A stretch of DNA of 64,000 bases. It comes from Meridianimarinicoccus sp044221805. Lineage in GTDB: Bacteria > Pseudomonadota > Alphaproteobacteria > Rhodobacterales > Rhodobacteraceae. The stretch covers positions 1 to 64,000 of the forward strand of contig JBGAOK010000002.1 of the NCBI GenBank assembly GCA_044221805.1, in the 5' to 3' direction. Position numbers and translations under genes: made by a program. Of this stretch, positions 10,142 through 17,459 are shown piece after piece. How positions within the stretch are numbered: position 1 is the stretch's first letter; each line of letters begins with the position of its first letter. The notes beneath the pieces were generated by a model, which saw only the letters and a program-made list of their open reading frames with translations, searched no databases and was not told the origin of the DNA.

Positions 10142-10517
10142 CGCAGGCCCGTCAGTTCGGCCGCGGTGAAGAAGTACCGTTCGGTGACGATGCCCTGGGG
10201 ATCGGCCCAGCCCGCGGCGAGCGATCCCGCCGTCAGCGCGGCATGGAAGAACAGCTCGACCTGATGGAAGCCGGTAGCCGTTGCGGAACTCCGAGACCTG
10301 GCGGGGCTCGGCCGGGAGATACGGACAGGCCGGTTTCCTCGAACACCTCGCGGATCAGGTTCTCGGCCAACGAGGCGCCGCTTTCGACCCCGCCGCCCGG
10401 CGCGCACCACAGGTCGCTCTGACCGCCCGGATAGGCATTGACCAGCAGCAACCGGCCGGCATGGACCAGCACGGCGCGGACGGCAAGGCGGCGCGGCGCA
10501 AGATGCGGCGGCTGCAT
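10097..10517 (-). pseudogene. NUDIX hydrolase, frameshifted
   Basis: Reading from 10517, PHLAPRRLAVRAVLVHAG leads into the Nudix box GGGVESGASLAEN-LIREVFEETGL, which keeps the catalytic REVFEE core but has Ala where the first Glu of the box usually stands. After SVSPG the frame is lost. Removing one C near 10307 and one C near 10274 restores a continuous product (EPRQVSEFRNGYGFHQVELF, then FFTAAELTGLRQPDILPDLA). Both are single-base insertions next to C/G pairs. The true stop is not clear because the frame runs into the opposite EamA gene. Members hydrolyse nucleoside-diphosphate-linked substrates. Confidence 0.7.
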
Positions 10518-11532
10518 GGTGCCGGGCCTGGGGCGCGCGGAAGGGCTTCGCCCTCGCGGCGGCGCGCTGACCGCGATCCCGCTGGGCGGCGTCGGCCTCG
10601 CCGTGCACGTGGCCGAGGGCCATCGGCTCGCCGGCGGCCGCGGGTGGATGACCGGCTGACGCTCTGCCCTGATCGTCGATGCCCATGGCGACGGCTTCGA
10701 ACGCCACGTGGCGGTGCGGCGCGGCGCGCTGCGCAACATGACCGAAGGGCTGGTCTCAGCCGCGGCCGAGCTGGCGGCGAACGGCATCTCCACCGCGATG
10801 CTAGCGCAAGAAGCGCGCCGGACTCGCCCGCGCGGTCGCCGAACGATGCCGGTCGGGTCTGGCCACTGTCGGCTGCAACTGCGCGTCGAGCACGGCCGCT
10901 GGACGAGCCGCCTGCTGCGGAAGATCGAGCGGTGCGGCATCGGCTATGTGGTGTTCAACGACCACCTGCCCCATGACGCGCTGGCCGCGGGGCGCACGCC
11001 GGGCGTTGCGGGATGGCGCTCCGACGCGCATCTGGCGCTGATGCGCAACCTGCACCAGCGCGAAGCCGGCGGGCGCCGTGCTGGCCGCCGACCTGCACGC
11101 GCGGGGCGTGCGGCTGGGCAGCCATGACGATGCCAGCGCGGAACGGAGGCCTTTTTCCGGCCCTCGGGGCGGGATGCCGGCAGCGCGCGGCGGCCGAGGC
11201 GGCGCGCGCAGGCGGCGACGGCATCGTGCTGGGAGCACCGAACGTGGTGCGGGGCGCGAGCCATGCCGGCCGGTGCGCGCGATAGGCCGGGCTCTGACGC
11301 GCTGGCCTCGGATTATCACTATCCGCGCCGCGCCATGGGGTGCTGGCGCTGGGACGATCTGGACGCCGCCGCCGGGCTGGTGTCGGAGGGACCGGCGCGG
11401 CTTCTGGGGCTGGCTGACCGGGGCCGGATCGCGCCGGGTCTGCGGGCCGATCTGGTGATCCTCGAGCCGCGCGTTGCCGGGGGGCGGGTCACCCATCTGA
11501 CCTCGCCCTTGGCCGAGCGCTTCCTGGCCTGA
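10516..11532 (+). pseudogene. PhnM-like alpha-D-ribose 1-methylphosphonate 5-triphosphate diphosphatase, degenerate
   Basis: Fragments in all three forward frames spell out a PhnM-type amidohydrolase: LIVDAHGDGFERH (metal-binding DxHxD) with NMTEGLVSAAAELAANGIST, then GIGYVVFNDHLPHDALAAGRT, AHLALMRNLHQREA, ADLHARGVRLGSHDDAS, GDGIVLGAPNVVRGASHAG, ALASDYHYP and GPARLLGLADRGRIAPGLRADLVIL. At least six frame changes are needed. Some conserved segments are missing altogether (the usual stretch after AMLAQ is shortened by about a dozen residues). PhnM acts in C-P lyase phosphonate breakdown; no other phn gene is in the window. The N-terminal boundary is uncertain. Confidence 0.7.
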
Positions 11533-11613
11533 TGCCAACCGTGCCGCAGGCAAGAGTTTTGGCAAAACTCTTGCCAAAAGCCTGGCCAAGGCTTATGGTC
11601 CCCGGCCGCGCCG

Positions 11614-12685
11614 TCAGCGCAGCGGCGTCACCCGGTTCACATGGCCCATCTTGCGGCCCGGCCGCGCCTCGGCCTTTCCGTAGAGGTGGATCGCGGTGCC
11701 GCGTTCCGCCGCCAACCGCGGCCAGGCGTCGACCTCGTCCCCGATCAGGTTTTCCATCACCACGTCGGCATGGCGCGTCCCGTCGCCCAGCGGCCAGCCC
11801 GCGACGGCGCGGACATGCTGTTCGAACTGGTCCACCACGCAGCCGTTCTGGGTCCAGTGGCCGGAGTTGTGCACCCGCGGTGCGAATTCGTTCACCACGA
11901 GGCCGGCGCGGGTGACGAAGAACTCGACCCCGATCACGCCCACATAGTCCAGCGCCGAGAGGATCCGCGCGGCCGCCAGCACGGCGTCGCTGCGCAGGCC
12001 GGGGGCAATGCGGGCCGGGACCGTGGTGCGGCGCAGGATGCCGTTCTCGTGCAGGTTCTCGCCCGGGTCGAAGCAGGCGACAGCGCCATCGATCCCGCGG
12101 GCGCCGATCACCGAGATCTCGCGGTCGAAGGCCACGAAGCCTTCCAGGATCGCCGGCGCGCCCTTCAGCCTGTCCAGCGCCGCCGCGGCGTCGGCGGGCT
12201 CGGCGATGCGCACCTGTCCCTTGCCGTCATAGCCGAAGCGTCTTGTCTTCAGGATCGCCGGCAGGCCGGCCGCCGCCAGCGCCGCGTCGAGTCGCGATCC
12301 CGTCCACTTCGTGGAACGGTGCGGTGGCAAGGCCGATGCCGTTCAGGAAGGTCTTTTCCGTCAGCCGGTCCTGGGACACCGCCAGCGCCCGGCGGCCGGG
12401 GCGGATCGGCCGGCGGCTTTCGATCAGGTCGAGCGCCGCGGTGGGGATGTTCTCGAATTCATAGGTGACCACGTCGACCGCTTCGGCGAAGGCCGCCAGC
12501 GCCGCGGCGTCGTCGAAGGGCGCGATGGTGGCGGCGTCGGCGACCTGTTCGGCGGGGCCGTCCGGGACGGGATCATAGACATGGACACGCAGCCCCAGCC
12601 GGGCCGCGGCCAGCGCCAGCATCCGGCCGAGCTGGCCGCCGCCGAGGATGCCGATGGTGGCGCCGGGGCGCAGGCGCTCAGTCAT
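11614..12685 (-). pseudogene. purK: 5-(carboxyamino)imidazole ribonucleotide synthase, one frameshift
   Basis: PurK makes N5-CAIR from AIR, ATP and bicarbonate for the next enzyme, PurE, in purine synthesis. From 12685 the frame gives TIGILGGGQLGRMLALAAAR (ATP-grasp pre-domain) through VTYEFENIPTAAL and TAPFHEVDG. The rest (LDAALAAAGLPAILKTRR, GYDGKGQ, EISVIGARG, FAPRVHNSGHWT) lies in another frame to the stop at 11614. The switch is near 12295-12305. The total of 1072 bases is one over a multiple of three, which fits a single inserted base. The start overlaps the end of purE by 8 bases. Because purE is intact, a sequencing error is the simplest explanation. Confidence 0.85.
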
Positions 12686-13166
12686 CCTGCGGCACCTCGG
12701 GGATCGAGGCCGACAGCGCCGCGCGCCAGGCATCCAGCCTTTCGGCCAGCGCGGCGTCCTCGTTGGCGAGGATCGCCGCCGCCATGAGCCCGGCATTGGC
12801 GGCCCCGGCATTGCCGATCGCCATGGTCGCGACCGGGAAGCCCTTCGGCATCTGCAGGATGGAATAGAGCGAATCGACCCCGTGCAGCGCCCGGGTCTGG
12901 ATCGGCACGCCGATCACCGGGACGCGGGTCTTGGACGCCATCATGCCGGGAAGGTGCGCCGCGCCGCCCGCTCCGGCGATGATGACCTTGAGCCCGCGCC
13001 CGGCGGCCTCGCGGCCATAGGTCCAGAGCCGGTCGGGGGTGCGGTGGGCCGAGACGATCCGCGTCTCGTAGGGCAGGGCCAGTTCGTCGAGGATTTCGGC
13101 GGCGTGTTTCATGGTCGGCCAGTCGGACTGGCTGCCCATGATGATCCCGATCCTGACCTCGGCCAT
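12678..13166 (-). CDS. purE: 5-(carboxyamino)imidazole ribonucleotide mutase
   Basis: PurE converts N5-CAIR to CAIR in de novo purine synthesis. The 162-residue product has the class I signature IGIIMGSQSDWPTMKHA, SAHRTPDRL, IIAGAGGAAHLPGM and AIGNAGAANAGLMAA. The start at 13166 (MAEVRIG) fits the family. An upstream in-frame ATG at 13226 adds only a basic non-conserved tail. The stop overlaps the purK start by 8 bases, so the pair is translationally coupled. Confidence 0.95.
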   Translation of the reverse strand: MAEVRIGIIMGSQSDWPTMKHAAEILDELALPYETRIVSAHRTPDRLWTYGREAAGRGLKVIIAGAGGAAHLPGMMASKTRVPVIGVPIQTRALHGVDSLYSILQMPKGFPVATMAIGNAGAANAGLMAAAILANEDAALAERLDAWRAALSASIPEVPQDD

Positions 13167-13266
13167 GCCCCGTCTCCCGCGCCGGTGGGACCGGCCCGCG
13201 GCCGGCAGAGGCGCGACTATAGCCAAGCCCGCGCGGGCTGCAACTGCCTGCGCCGCGAGGTCCGGA

Positions 13267-13485
13267 TCAGGCGATGATGTCGGGAACCAGCTGGTCCTCG
13301 ATCACCTGGATGCGGTCCTTCAGCTGCAGCTTCTGCTTCTTCAGGCGCCGCAGGGTCAGGTGATCGGCCCGGGCCGAGGCCTCGAGCGCATGGATCGCCT
13401 CGTCGAGATCCCGGTGTTCGCGTCTGAGCACCTCGAGCTTCACCCGCAGCACGTCATCATGCGTCATCTGTCCGAAGGCATTCAT
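13267..13485 (-). CDS. DUF465 (YdcH-like) small coiled protein
   Basis: A 72-residue helical protein of the DUF465/YdcH family: LRVKLEVLRREHRDLDEAIH, then RADHLTLRRLKKQKLQLKD and RIQVIEDQLVPDIIA. The central LRRLKKxKLxLKD motif is diagnostic. Its function is unknown; the pattern predicts an alpha-helical hairpin or coiled coil. The start at 13485 fits the family length; the longer open frame from 13671 runs through the opposite heat-shock promoter and is rejected. It is divergent from hsp20. Confidence 0.85.
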   Translation of the reverse strand: MNAFGQMTHDDVLRVKLEVLRREHRDLDEAIHALEASARADHLTLRRLKKQKLQLKDRIQVIEDQLVPDIIA

Positions 13486-13574
13486 GGTGCAGCTACCCCA
13501 AGCCGATTGCGCGCGCGCGCCCTGCACCATAGCGAAAAGGCGCTGTTGTGGAAAGACACAAGCCCGGCGCGTGA

Positions 13575-13604
13575 CTTGCAAGACGCTTTGTCGCCACCCA
13601 TATT
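13575..13604 (+). promoter_or_regulatory. Heat-shock (RpoH, sigma-32) promoter of hsp20
   Basis: CTTGCAA at 13575-13581 and CCCATATT at 13597-13604, separated by 15 bases, closely match the sigma-32 consensus (CTTGAAA, 11-16 bases, CCCCATNT). It lies 60 bases upstream of the hsp20 start, leaving a leader of about 50 bases. Confidence 0.65.
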
Positions 13605-13663
13605 CCCGGTGTCGCCGGAATGCCGGGACGCCGACCGACAGTCGCTTCTTCAAGGACATGTCC

Positions 13664-14083
13664 ATGACCAAACTCTCACTGGGGACGCATCCCTTCCTGC
13701 TTGGCTTCGAACAGCTCGAGCGTCTGGTGGAGCATACCGCCCGAACCGGGAATGACGGTTACCCGCCCTACAACATCGAGCAGACGTCGGACTGGTCGTA
13801 TCGGATCACGCTGGCGGTGGCCGGCTTCCGCGAGGAGGATCTGGCCATCACCGTCGAGGACCGGCAGCTGGTGGTCCGCGGCCGGCAGGCCGAGGATGCC
13901 GGGCAACGCGTGTTCCTGCACCGGGGCATCGCGGCGCGGCAGTTCCAGCGCAGCTTCGTGCTGGCCGACAAGGTCGAGGTGACCGGCGCGTCGATGGAGA
14001 ACGGCCTTCTTCATATCGACCTCAGCCGGACGAAACCGGAGACCGTTCTGCAACGTATCGAGATCAGCAAGGGAGTTTCGTGA
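13664..14083 (+). CDS. Small heat-shock protein, Hsp20/IbpA type
   Basis: A 139-residue ATP-independent holdase chaperone. The alpha-crystallin domain runs from about residue 35 (YPPYNIEQTSDWSYRITLAV) through AGFREEDLAITVEDRQLVV and FQRSFVLADKVEV to the conserved ENGLLHIDL, and the C-terminus carries the IEI motif (QRIEISKG) used in oligomerisation. Two ATGs compete, at 13658 and 13664. I choose 13664 because AAGGA at 13652-13656 is correctly spaced from it and is too close to 13658. The next gene overlaps by one base. Confidence 0.92.
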   Translation: MTKLSLGTHPFLLGFEQLERLVEHTARTGNDGYPPYNIEQTSDWSYRITLAVAGFREEDLAITVEDRQLVVRGRQAEDAGQRVFLHRGIAARQFQRSFVLADKVEVTGASMENGLLHIDLSRTKPETVLQRIEISKGVS

Positions 14084-14313
14084 TGGATACGCCGCACAGC
14101 TTTGCCGAAAACGGCGCCGAGGACCGGATCGTCTATGTCCGCCCCGTCGATCCTGCCGATCTGCCCGAGGATGTCCGGGCGCAGACCGGCGGCGCCACCG
14201 ACCTTTACGCCGTCCATGCCGCCAATGGCGACCGTCTGGCGCTGGTGGCCGGTCGCCGGCTGGCCTTTGCGCTGGCGCGTCAGAACGCCATGCGGCCGGT
14301 CAACGTGCACTGA
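14083..14313 (+). CDS. DUF1150 family protein
   Basis: A 76-residue protein of the alphaproteobacterial DUF1150 family, of unknown function. RIVYVRPVDPADLPEDV, LYAVHAANGDRLALV and the end FALARQNAMRPVNVH are typical. The ATG at 14083 shares one base with the hsp20 stop (TGATG), and GGGAG lies at 14071-14075. The fixed pairing with Hsp20 in related bacteria suggests a role with the small heat-shock protein or co-regulation under heat stress, which is an inference. Confidence 0.88.
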   Translation: MDTPHSFAENGAEDRIVYVRPVDPADLPEDVRAQTGGATDLYAVHAANGDRLALVAGRRLAFALARQNAMRPVNVH

Positions 14314-14348
14314 CCCCTGACCGGCGCCGCAATTCAGATCCTTGTTGC

Positions 14349-14723
14349 CTAGTCTTTGGTGGTTCCGGGCGCGGCGGGTTCATCGGTGTCGTCGCCGGCG
14401 CCGATGAACCGCAGGAAGGTCTGGATCGGCGCATACTTCCGCAGCGGATTCGCTTCGGTGTCCAGGTCGAGAGTGATCACCGGACCGCTCGCCTTGTCTT
14501 CGTCACCGTCAAGGGTCGGGGCGGCGCAGGCGGGCTGACAGGCGCTTTCGGTCGGAATGACCGACGCTGCCGCGGCCGCCCGAGGTGACACGGCGGCCGC
14601 GATGGCGAGCACGATCAAAACGGCGGTCGCGCCGCCACCCGGGGCCAACCGGCCCGAAATCTTGGAACATCCGCCGCGCATGGCGCCCAGTAAGCGCTCC
14701 CGCATTGCCCAGTCAAATGACAT
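14349..14723 (-). CDS. Hypothetical exported protein
   Basis: A 124-residue protein I do not recognise. A hydrophobic segment at about residues 32-50 (ATAVLIVLAIAAAVSPRA) resembles a signal peptide ending at AAAAA-SV. It is followed by a two-cysteine motif (SACQPACAAP), an acidic stretch and a C-terminal segment NPLRKYAPIQTFLRFIGAGD. The actual start could be an internal ATG (14705 or 14681), which would place the hydrophobic segment nearer the N-terminus. It is encoded just downstream of trxB, in the same direction. Confidence 0.5.
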   Translation of the reverse strand: MSFDWAMRERLLGAMRGGCSKISGRLAPGGGATAVLIVLAIAAAVSPRAAAAASVIPTESACQPACAAPTLDGDEDKASGPVITLDLDTEANPLRKYAPIQTFLRFIGAGDDTDEPAAPGTTKD

Positions 14724-14751
14724 TGGCTGTCATGCAACAGCTGGTCGCGGG

Positions 14752-15696
14752 TCAAGCCTCGAATCCGGCAAGGAACCGCTCGGCCTCGAGCGCGGCCATG
14801 CAGCCCATGCCGGCGCTGGTGATCGCCTGCCGGAACACGTGGTCGGCAATGTCGCCGGCGGCGAAGACCCCGGGGATCGCGGTCGCCGTGCTGCCGGGCC
14901 GGGTCACCACATAGCCGCCATGATGGGTCTCGAGCTGGCCGGTGACCAGTTCCGACGCCGGGGCATGGCCGATCGCCACGAAGAAACCCTTGCAGGGGAT
15001 CTCGGTCACCGCGCCGGTCTCGACGTTGCGGGCGACCACGCCCTCGACCCCCAGCGGTGTGTCGGTGCCGGTCACGCTGTCCACGGTGTGGTTCCACAGG
15101 ACGCTGACCTTGGGGTTGCGGAACAGCCGGTCCTGCAGGATCCGGTCAGCCCGCAGGCTGTCGCGGCGGTGGATCAGCGTTACCTTCGAGGCGAAGTTGG
15201 TCAGGAACAGGGCTTCCTCGACCGCGGTGTTGCCGCCGCCGATCACCACCACCTCCTGCCCGCGATAGAAGAACCCGTCGCACGTGGCACAGGCCGAGAC
15301 GCCGAAGCCCTTGAACTTCTCCTCGGACGGCAGGCCCAGCCATTTCGCCTGTGCGCCGGTGGCAAGGATCACGGCGTCGGCGGTGTAGGTGGTGCCGCTG
15401 TCGCCGGTCGCCACGAAAGGGCGCGCGGCGAGGTCGAGCGCAGTGATCAGGTCGGCGACGATCTCGGTGCCGACCTCGCGGGCATGGGCCTCCATCCGGG
15501 TCATCAGGTCCGGGCCCATCACCATGGCGTCGCCCGGCCAGTTCTCGACCTCGGTGGTGATGGTGAGCTGCCCGCCGGGCTGCATGCCCTGGATCAGGAC
15601 CGGGTTCAGCATGGCGCGCGAGGCATAGACTGCGGCCGTGTAGCCGGCCGGTCCCGAGCCGATGATGAGCACGCGCGCGTGTTTGGTTTCCGTCAT
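14752..15696 (-). CDS. trxB: Thioredoxin-disulfide reductase
   Basis: A 314-residue FAD- and NADPH-dependent enzyme that keeps thioredoxin reduced in the cytoplasm. The FAD-binding GSGPAGYTAAVYAS is at the N-terminus, the redox-active disulfide is in SACATCDGFFY, the NADPH-binding motif is VVVIGGGNTAVEEALF, and the C-terminal FAD motif is GVFAAGDIADHVFRQA. The start at 15696 (MTETKHARVLIIG) is the normal N-terminus. It is divergent from the lrp gene. Confidence 0.97.
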   Translation of the reverse strand: MTETKHARVLIIGSGPAGYTAAVYASRAMLNPVLIQGMQPGGQLTITTEVENWPGDAMVMGPDLMTRMEAHAREVGTEIVADLITALDLAARPFVATGDSGTTYTADAVILATGAQAKWLGLPSEEKFKGFGVSACATCDGFFYRGQEVVVIGGGNTAVEEALFLTNFASKVTLIHRRDSLRADRILQDRLFRNPKVSVLWNHTVDSVTGTDTPLGVEGVVARNVETGAVTEIPCKGFFVAIGHAPASELVTGQLETHHGGYVVTRPGSTATAIPGVFAAGDIADHVFRQAITSAGMGCMAALEAERFLAGFEA

Positions 15697-15896
15697 TCCC
15701 GTTCCTCGTCTGCCCGTCGGTTCCCGAAGGTTTCCGGCATATAGGCCGGCACGCGGCGGGACGGAAGATCCCTGCGGACGCGACCGGCCAGAGGCCTGGC
15801 GGGGCACGATTCCTTGCGCCGCAACGCCAGCGGGCGAAACAATATTGCGCCATTGGACCCGAGTGGATAAGGTCCGGCCGAGAAGGAGTTCCAGGT

Positions 15897-16397
15897 ATGG
15901 CGGTGTCCAAACTCGACCCCATCGATCGCAAGATCCTGGCGGAATTGCAGGCCAACGGCCGGATGACGAACGTCGAGCTGGCAAAGCGGGTCGGGATTTC
16001 GGCGCCGCCGTGCCTGAGGCGCATGCGCACCCTGGAAGAAGCTGGATACATCCGCGGCTATCATGCGCAGGTCGACAGCCGCGAGCTGGGATTCGAGGTT
16101 CAGGTCTTCGCCATGGTTGGCCTTCGCAGCCAGGCCGAGACGGATCTTTCGGCCTTCGAGGCGCGCTGCCGCGCCTGGCCACTGGTCCGCGAATGCCACA
16201 TGCTGAACGGCGAGGTGGACTTCATCCTGAAATGTGTCGCCCCTGACCTGAGCACCTTCCAGGGCTTCCTGACCGGCGAACTGACCGCGGCGGACAATGT
16301 CGCCAGCGTCAAGACCTCGCTCGTGATTCGGACCGCGAAGGATGAGGCGGGCGTGCCTTTCGAGGTCCTCGAGCATCGGCTGAGCCGGTCTGCCTGA
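15897..16397 (+). CDS. Lrp/AsnC family transcriptional regulator
   Basis: A 166-residue regulator with an N-terminal helix-turn-helix (LDPIDRKILAELQANG, VELAKRVGISAPPCLRRM, LEEAGYIRGYHAQVD) and a C-terminal ligand-binding RAM domain (about residues 68-145). Family members bind amino acids and control amino-acid metabolism or stress genes. A GAAGGAG ribosome-binding site precedes the ATG at 15897. It is transcribed divergently from trxB with a 200-base gap, so it may control trxB or itself. Confidence 0.92.
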   Translation: MAVSKLDPIDRKILAELQANGRMTNVELAKRVGISAPPCLRRMRTLEEAGYIRGYHAQVDSRELGFEVQVFAMVGLRSQAETDLSAFEARCRAWPLVRECHMLNGEVDFILKCVAPDLSTFQGFLTGELTAADNVASVKTSLVIRTAKDEAGVPFEVLEHRLSRSA

Positions 16398-16482
16398 CCG
16401 GCGGCCGCGGCCGCGGCCCGCCGTCGACGGCAGACCGCCCGTGGACGCGAACGGCCGGGAAGCAAACGGAATCCAGAAACGG

Positions 16483-16514
16483 AAAAGGGCCGCCCGGCTG
16501 CACCCGGACGACCC
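16483..16514 (-). terminator. Intrinsic terminator (leftward)
   Basis: Read on the minus strand, an 11-base stem (plus-strand 16504-16514 pairing with 16487-16497, with two G-U pairs), a 6-base loop, and then four T (A run at 16483-16486). It lies about 190 bases after the pgeF stop and would end pgeF transcripts or a short RNA arising in between. Confidence 0.8.
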
Positions 16515-16611
16515 AAGACCTGTGCGTAACATGCACACTCGCAACTACCACATACCCTGAAACTCGGTAGTCCGCACCCTCACTCGTAGGCTGCCGAACG
16601 GGCACTACTCT

Positions 16612-16632
16612 TTACTCTCACAGGTAGAGTAA
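16612..16632. repeat. Inverted repeat TTACTCT-N7-AGAGTAA
   Basis: TTACTCT at 16612-16618 and AGAGTAA at 16626-16632 with a 7-base spacer, in a low-GC pocket. It could be a regulator site for a short leftward transcript or an RNA hairpin; no regulator gene is adjacent on that side. Confidence 0.4.
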
Positions 16633-16700
16633 TAGCCCGGACGTGTAACGGATGCATTGTGCTTTCGCTGCGACGCGGCAAAAATACCGGCGCGGGATCT

Positions 16701-17459
16701 CTAGAGCCTGATCGTTGAGATCAGTCGACCGTAGTCTGCTTGCTTTTCGTGCAGGCTGCGTCTGTACGAGAAGAACAGGACGGGGTTCGAGCAGGTGCAG
16801 TGGCCGATCCACTCGGCATGGCCGATGCCTGCCGACCGCATTCGGTAAAGCGCGAATCCGGGCAGGTCGAAGTGCATCCGGTCACCCGCGCCGCCGGCGA
16901 AAAATCGCCCATATTCAACATCTTCATGCATGAATGTGTCGAAGAACTCGGGCCCGACCTCATAGGCGCGCTGGCTGATCGTCGGCCCGATCACGGCGGT
17001 GATATCGGATCGGTTGGCGCCGAGTTCCTCCATCTTCGCGATGGTCGCCTCCAGCACGCCGTCGAGGGCGCCACGCCAGCCGGCGTGGGCGGCACCGACC
17101 ACGCCGGCACGCTTGTCCGCGAACAGGACCGGTGCGCAGTCGGCGGTCAGAACCGCCAGAACAAGTCCGGGTTCCCGGGTGACGATACCGTCTGCGTCGG
17201 GGGCGGCCGCTGGCAGATCATGGCCCGCCACGACCGCCCGCGCCGAATGGGTCTGGCAGAGCCCGCGCAGGTCTGCCGCGGTGGCGCCCATGGCCTGCGC
17301 GGCGCGCTCGCGGTTGATCTCGACCACTTCGGACTGGTCCGACGAGCCGCGGCCGCAGTTCAGCCCTTCGAAAACCCCGGACGAGGCCCCGCCCCGCCGG
17401 GTGAAGAAACCGTGCCGCAGCGGATGCAACACTTCGGAAGTAATGATTTCCAGCGTCAT
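16701..17459 (-). CDS. pgeF: Peptidoglycan editing factor PgeF (multicopper polyphenol oxidase/laccase fold)
   Basis: A 252-residue YfiH/DUF152-fold enzyme. In E. coli PgeF removes wrongly incorporated amino acids (L-Ser) from UDP-MurNAc precursors. Characteristic elements are HGFFTRRGGASSGVFEGLN, LCQTHSARAVV, VLTADCAPVLFAD, VVGAAHAGWRGAL and VIGPTISQRAYEVG, which carry the His/Cys metal-binding residues. The start at 17459 overlaps the stop of the upstream methyltransferase gene in ATGA (17456-17459), so pgeF is the last gene of an lgt - methyltransferase - pgeF operon. A longer in-frame start at 17510 is less likely. Confidence 0.92.
   Translation of the reverse strand: MTLEIITSEVLHPLRHGFFTRRGGASSGVFEGLNCGRGSSDQSEVVEINRERAAQAMGATAADLRGLCQTHSARAVVAGHDLPAAAPDADGIVTREPGLVLAVLTADCAPVLFADKRAGVVGAAHAGWRGALDGVLEATIAKMEELGANRSDITAVIGPTISQRAYEVGPEFFDTFMHEDVEYGRFFAGGAGDRMHFDLPGFALYRMRSAGIGHAEWIGHCTCSNPVLFFSYRRSLHEKQADYGRLISTIRL

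Larger units (their letters stand above)
16398..16700. other. Intergenic region between lrp and pgeF ends
   Basis: About 300 bases with clearly lower GC content than the surroundings and no convincing gene. It holds an intrinsic terminator reading leftward (16483-16514) and a 7-base inverted repeat at 16612-16632. A 98-codon leftward open frame (16309-16605) runs straight through the terminator hairpin and is not credible as a protein. The stretch from 16515 to 16700 is most simply a long 3' untranslated region of pgeF, or a small RNA. Confidence 0.5.

Noticed and set aside
16309..16605. A 98-codon leftward open frame between lrp and pgeF
   Set aside because: It reads through a strong terminator hairpin and into the 3' part of lrp, with no conserved feature.
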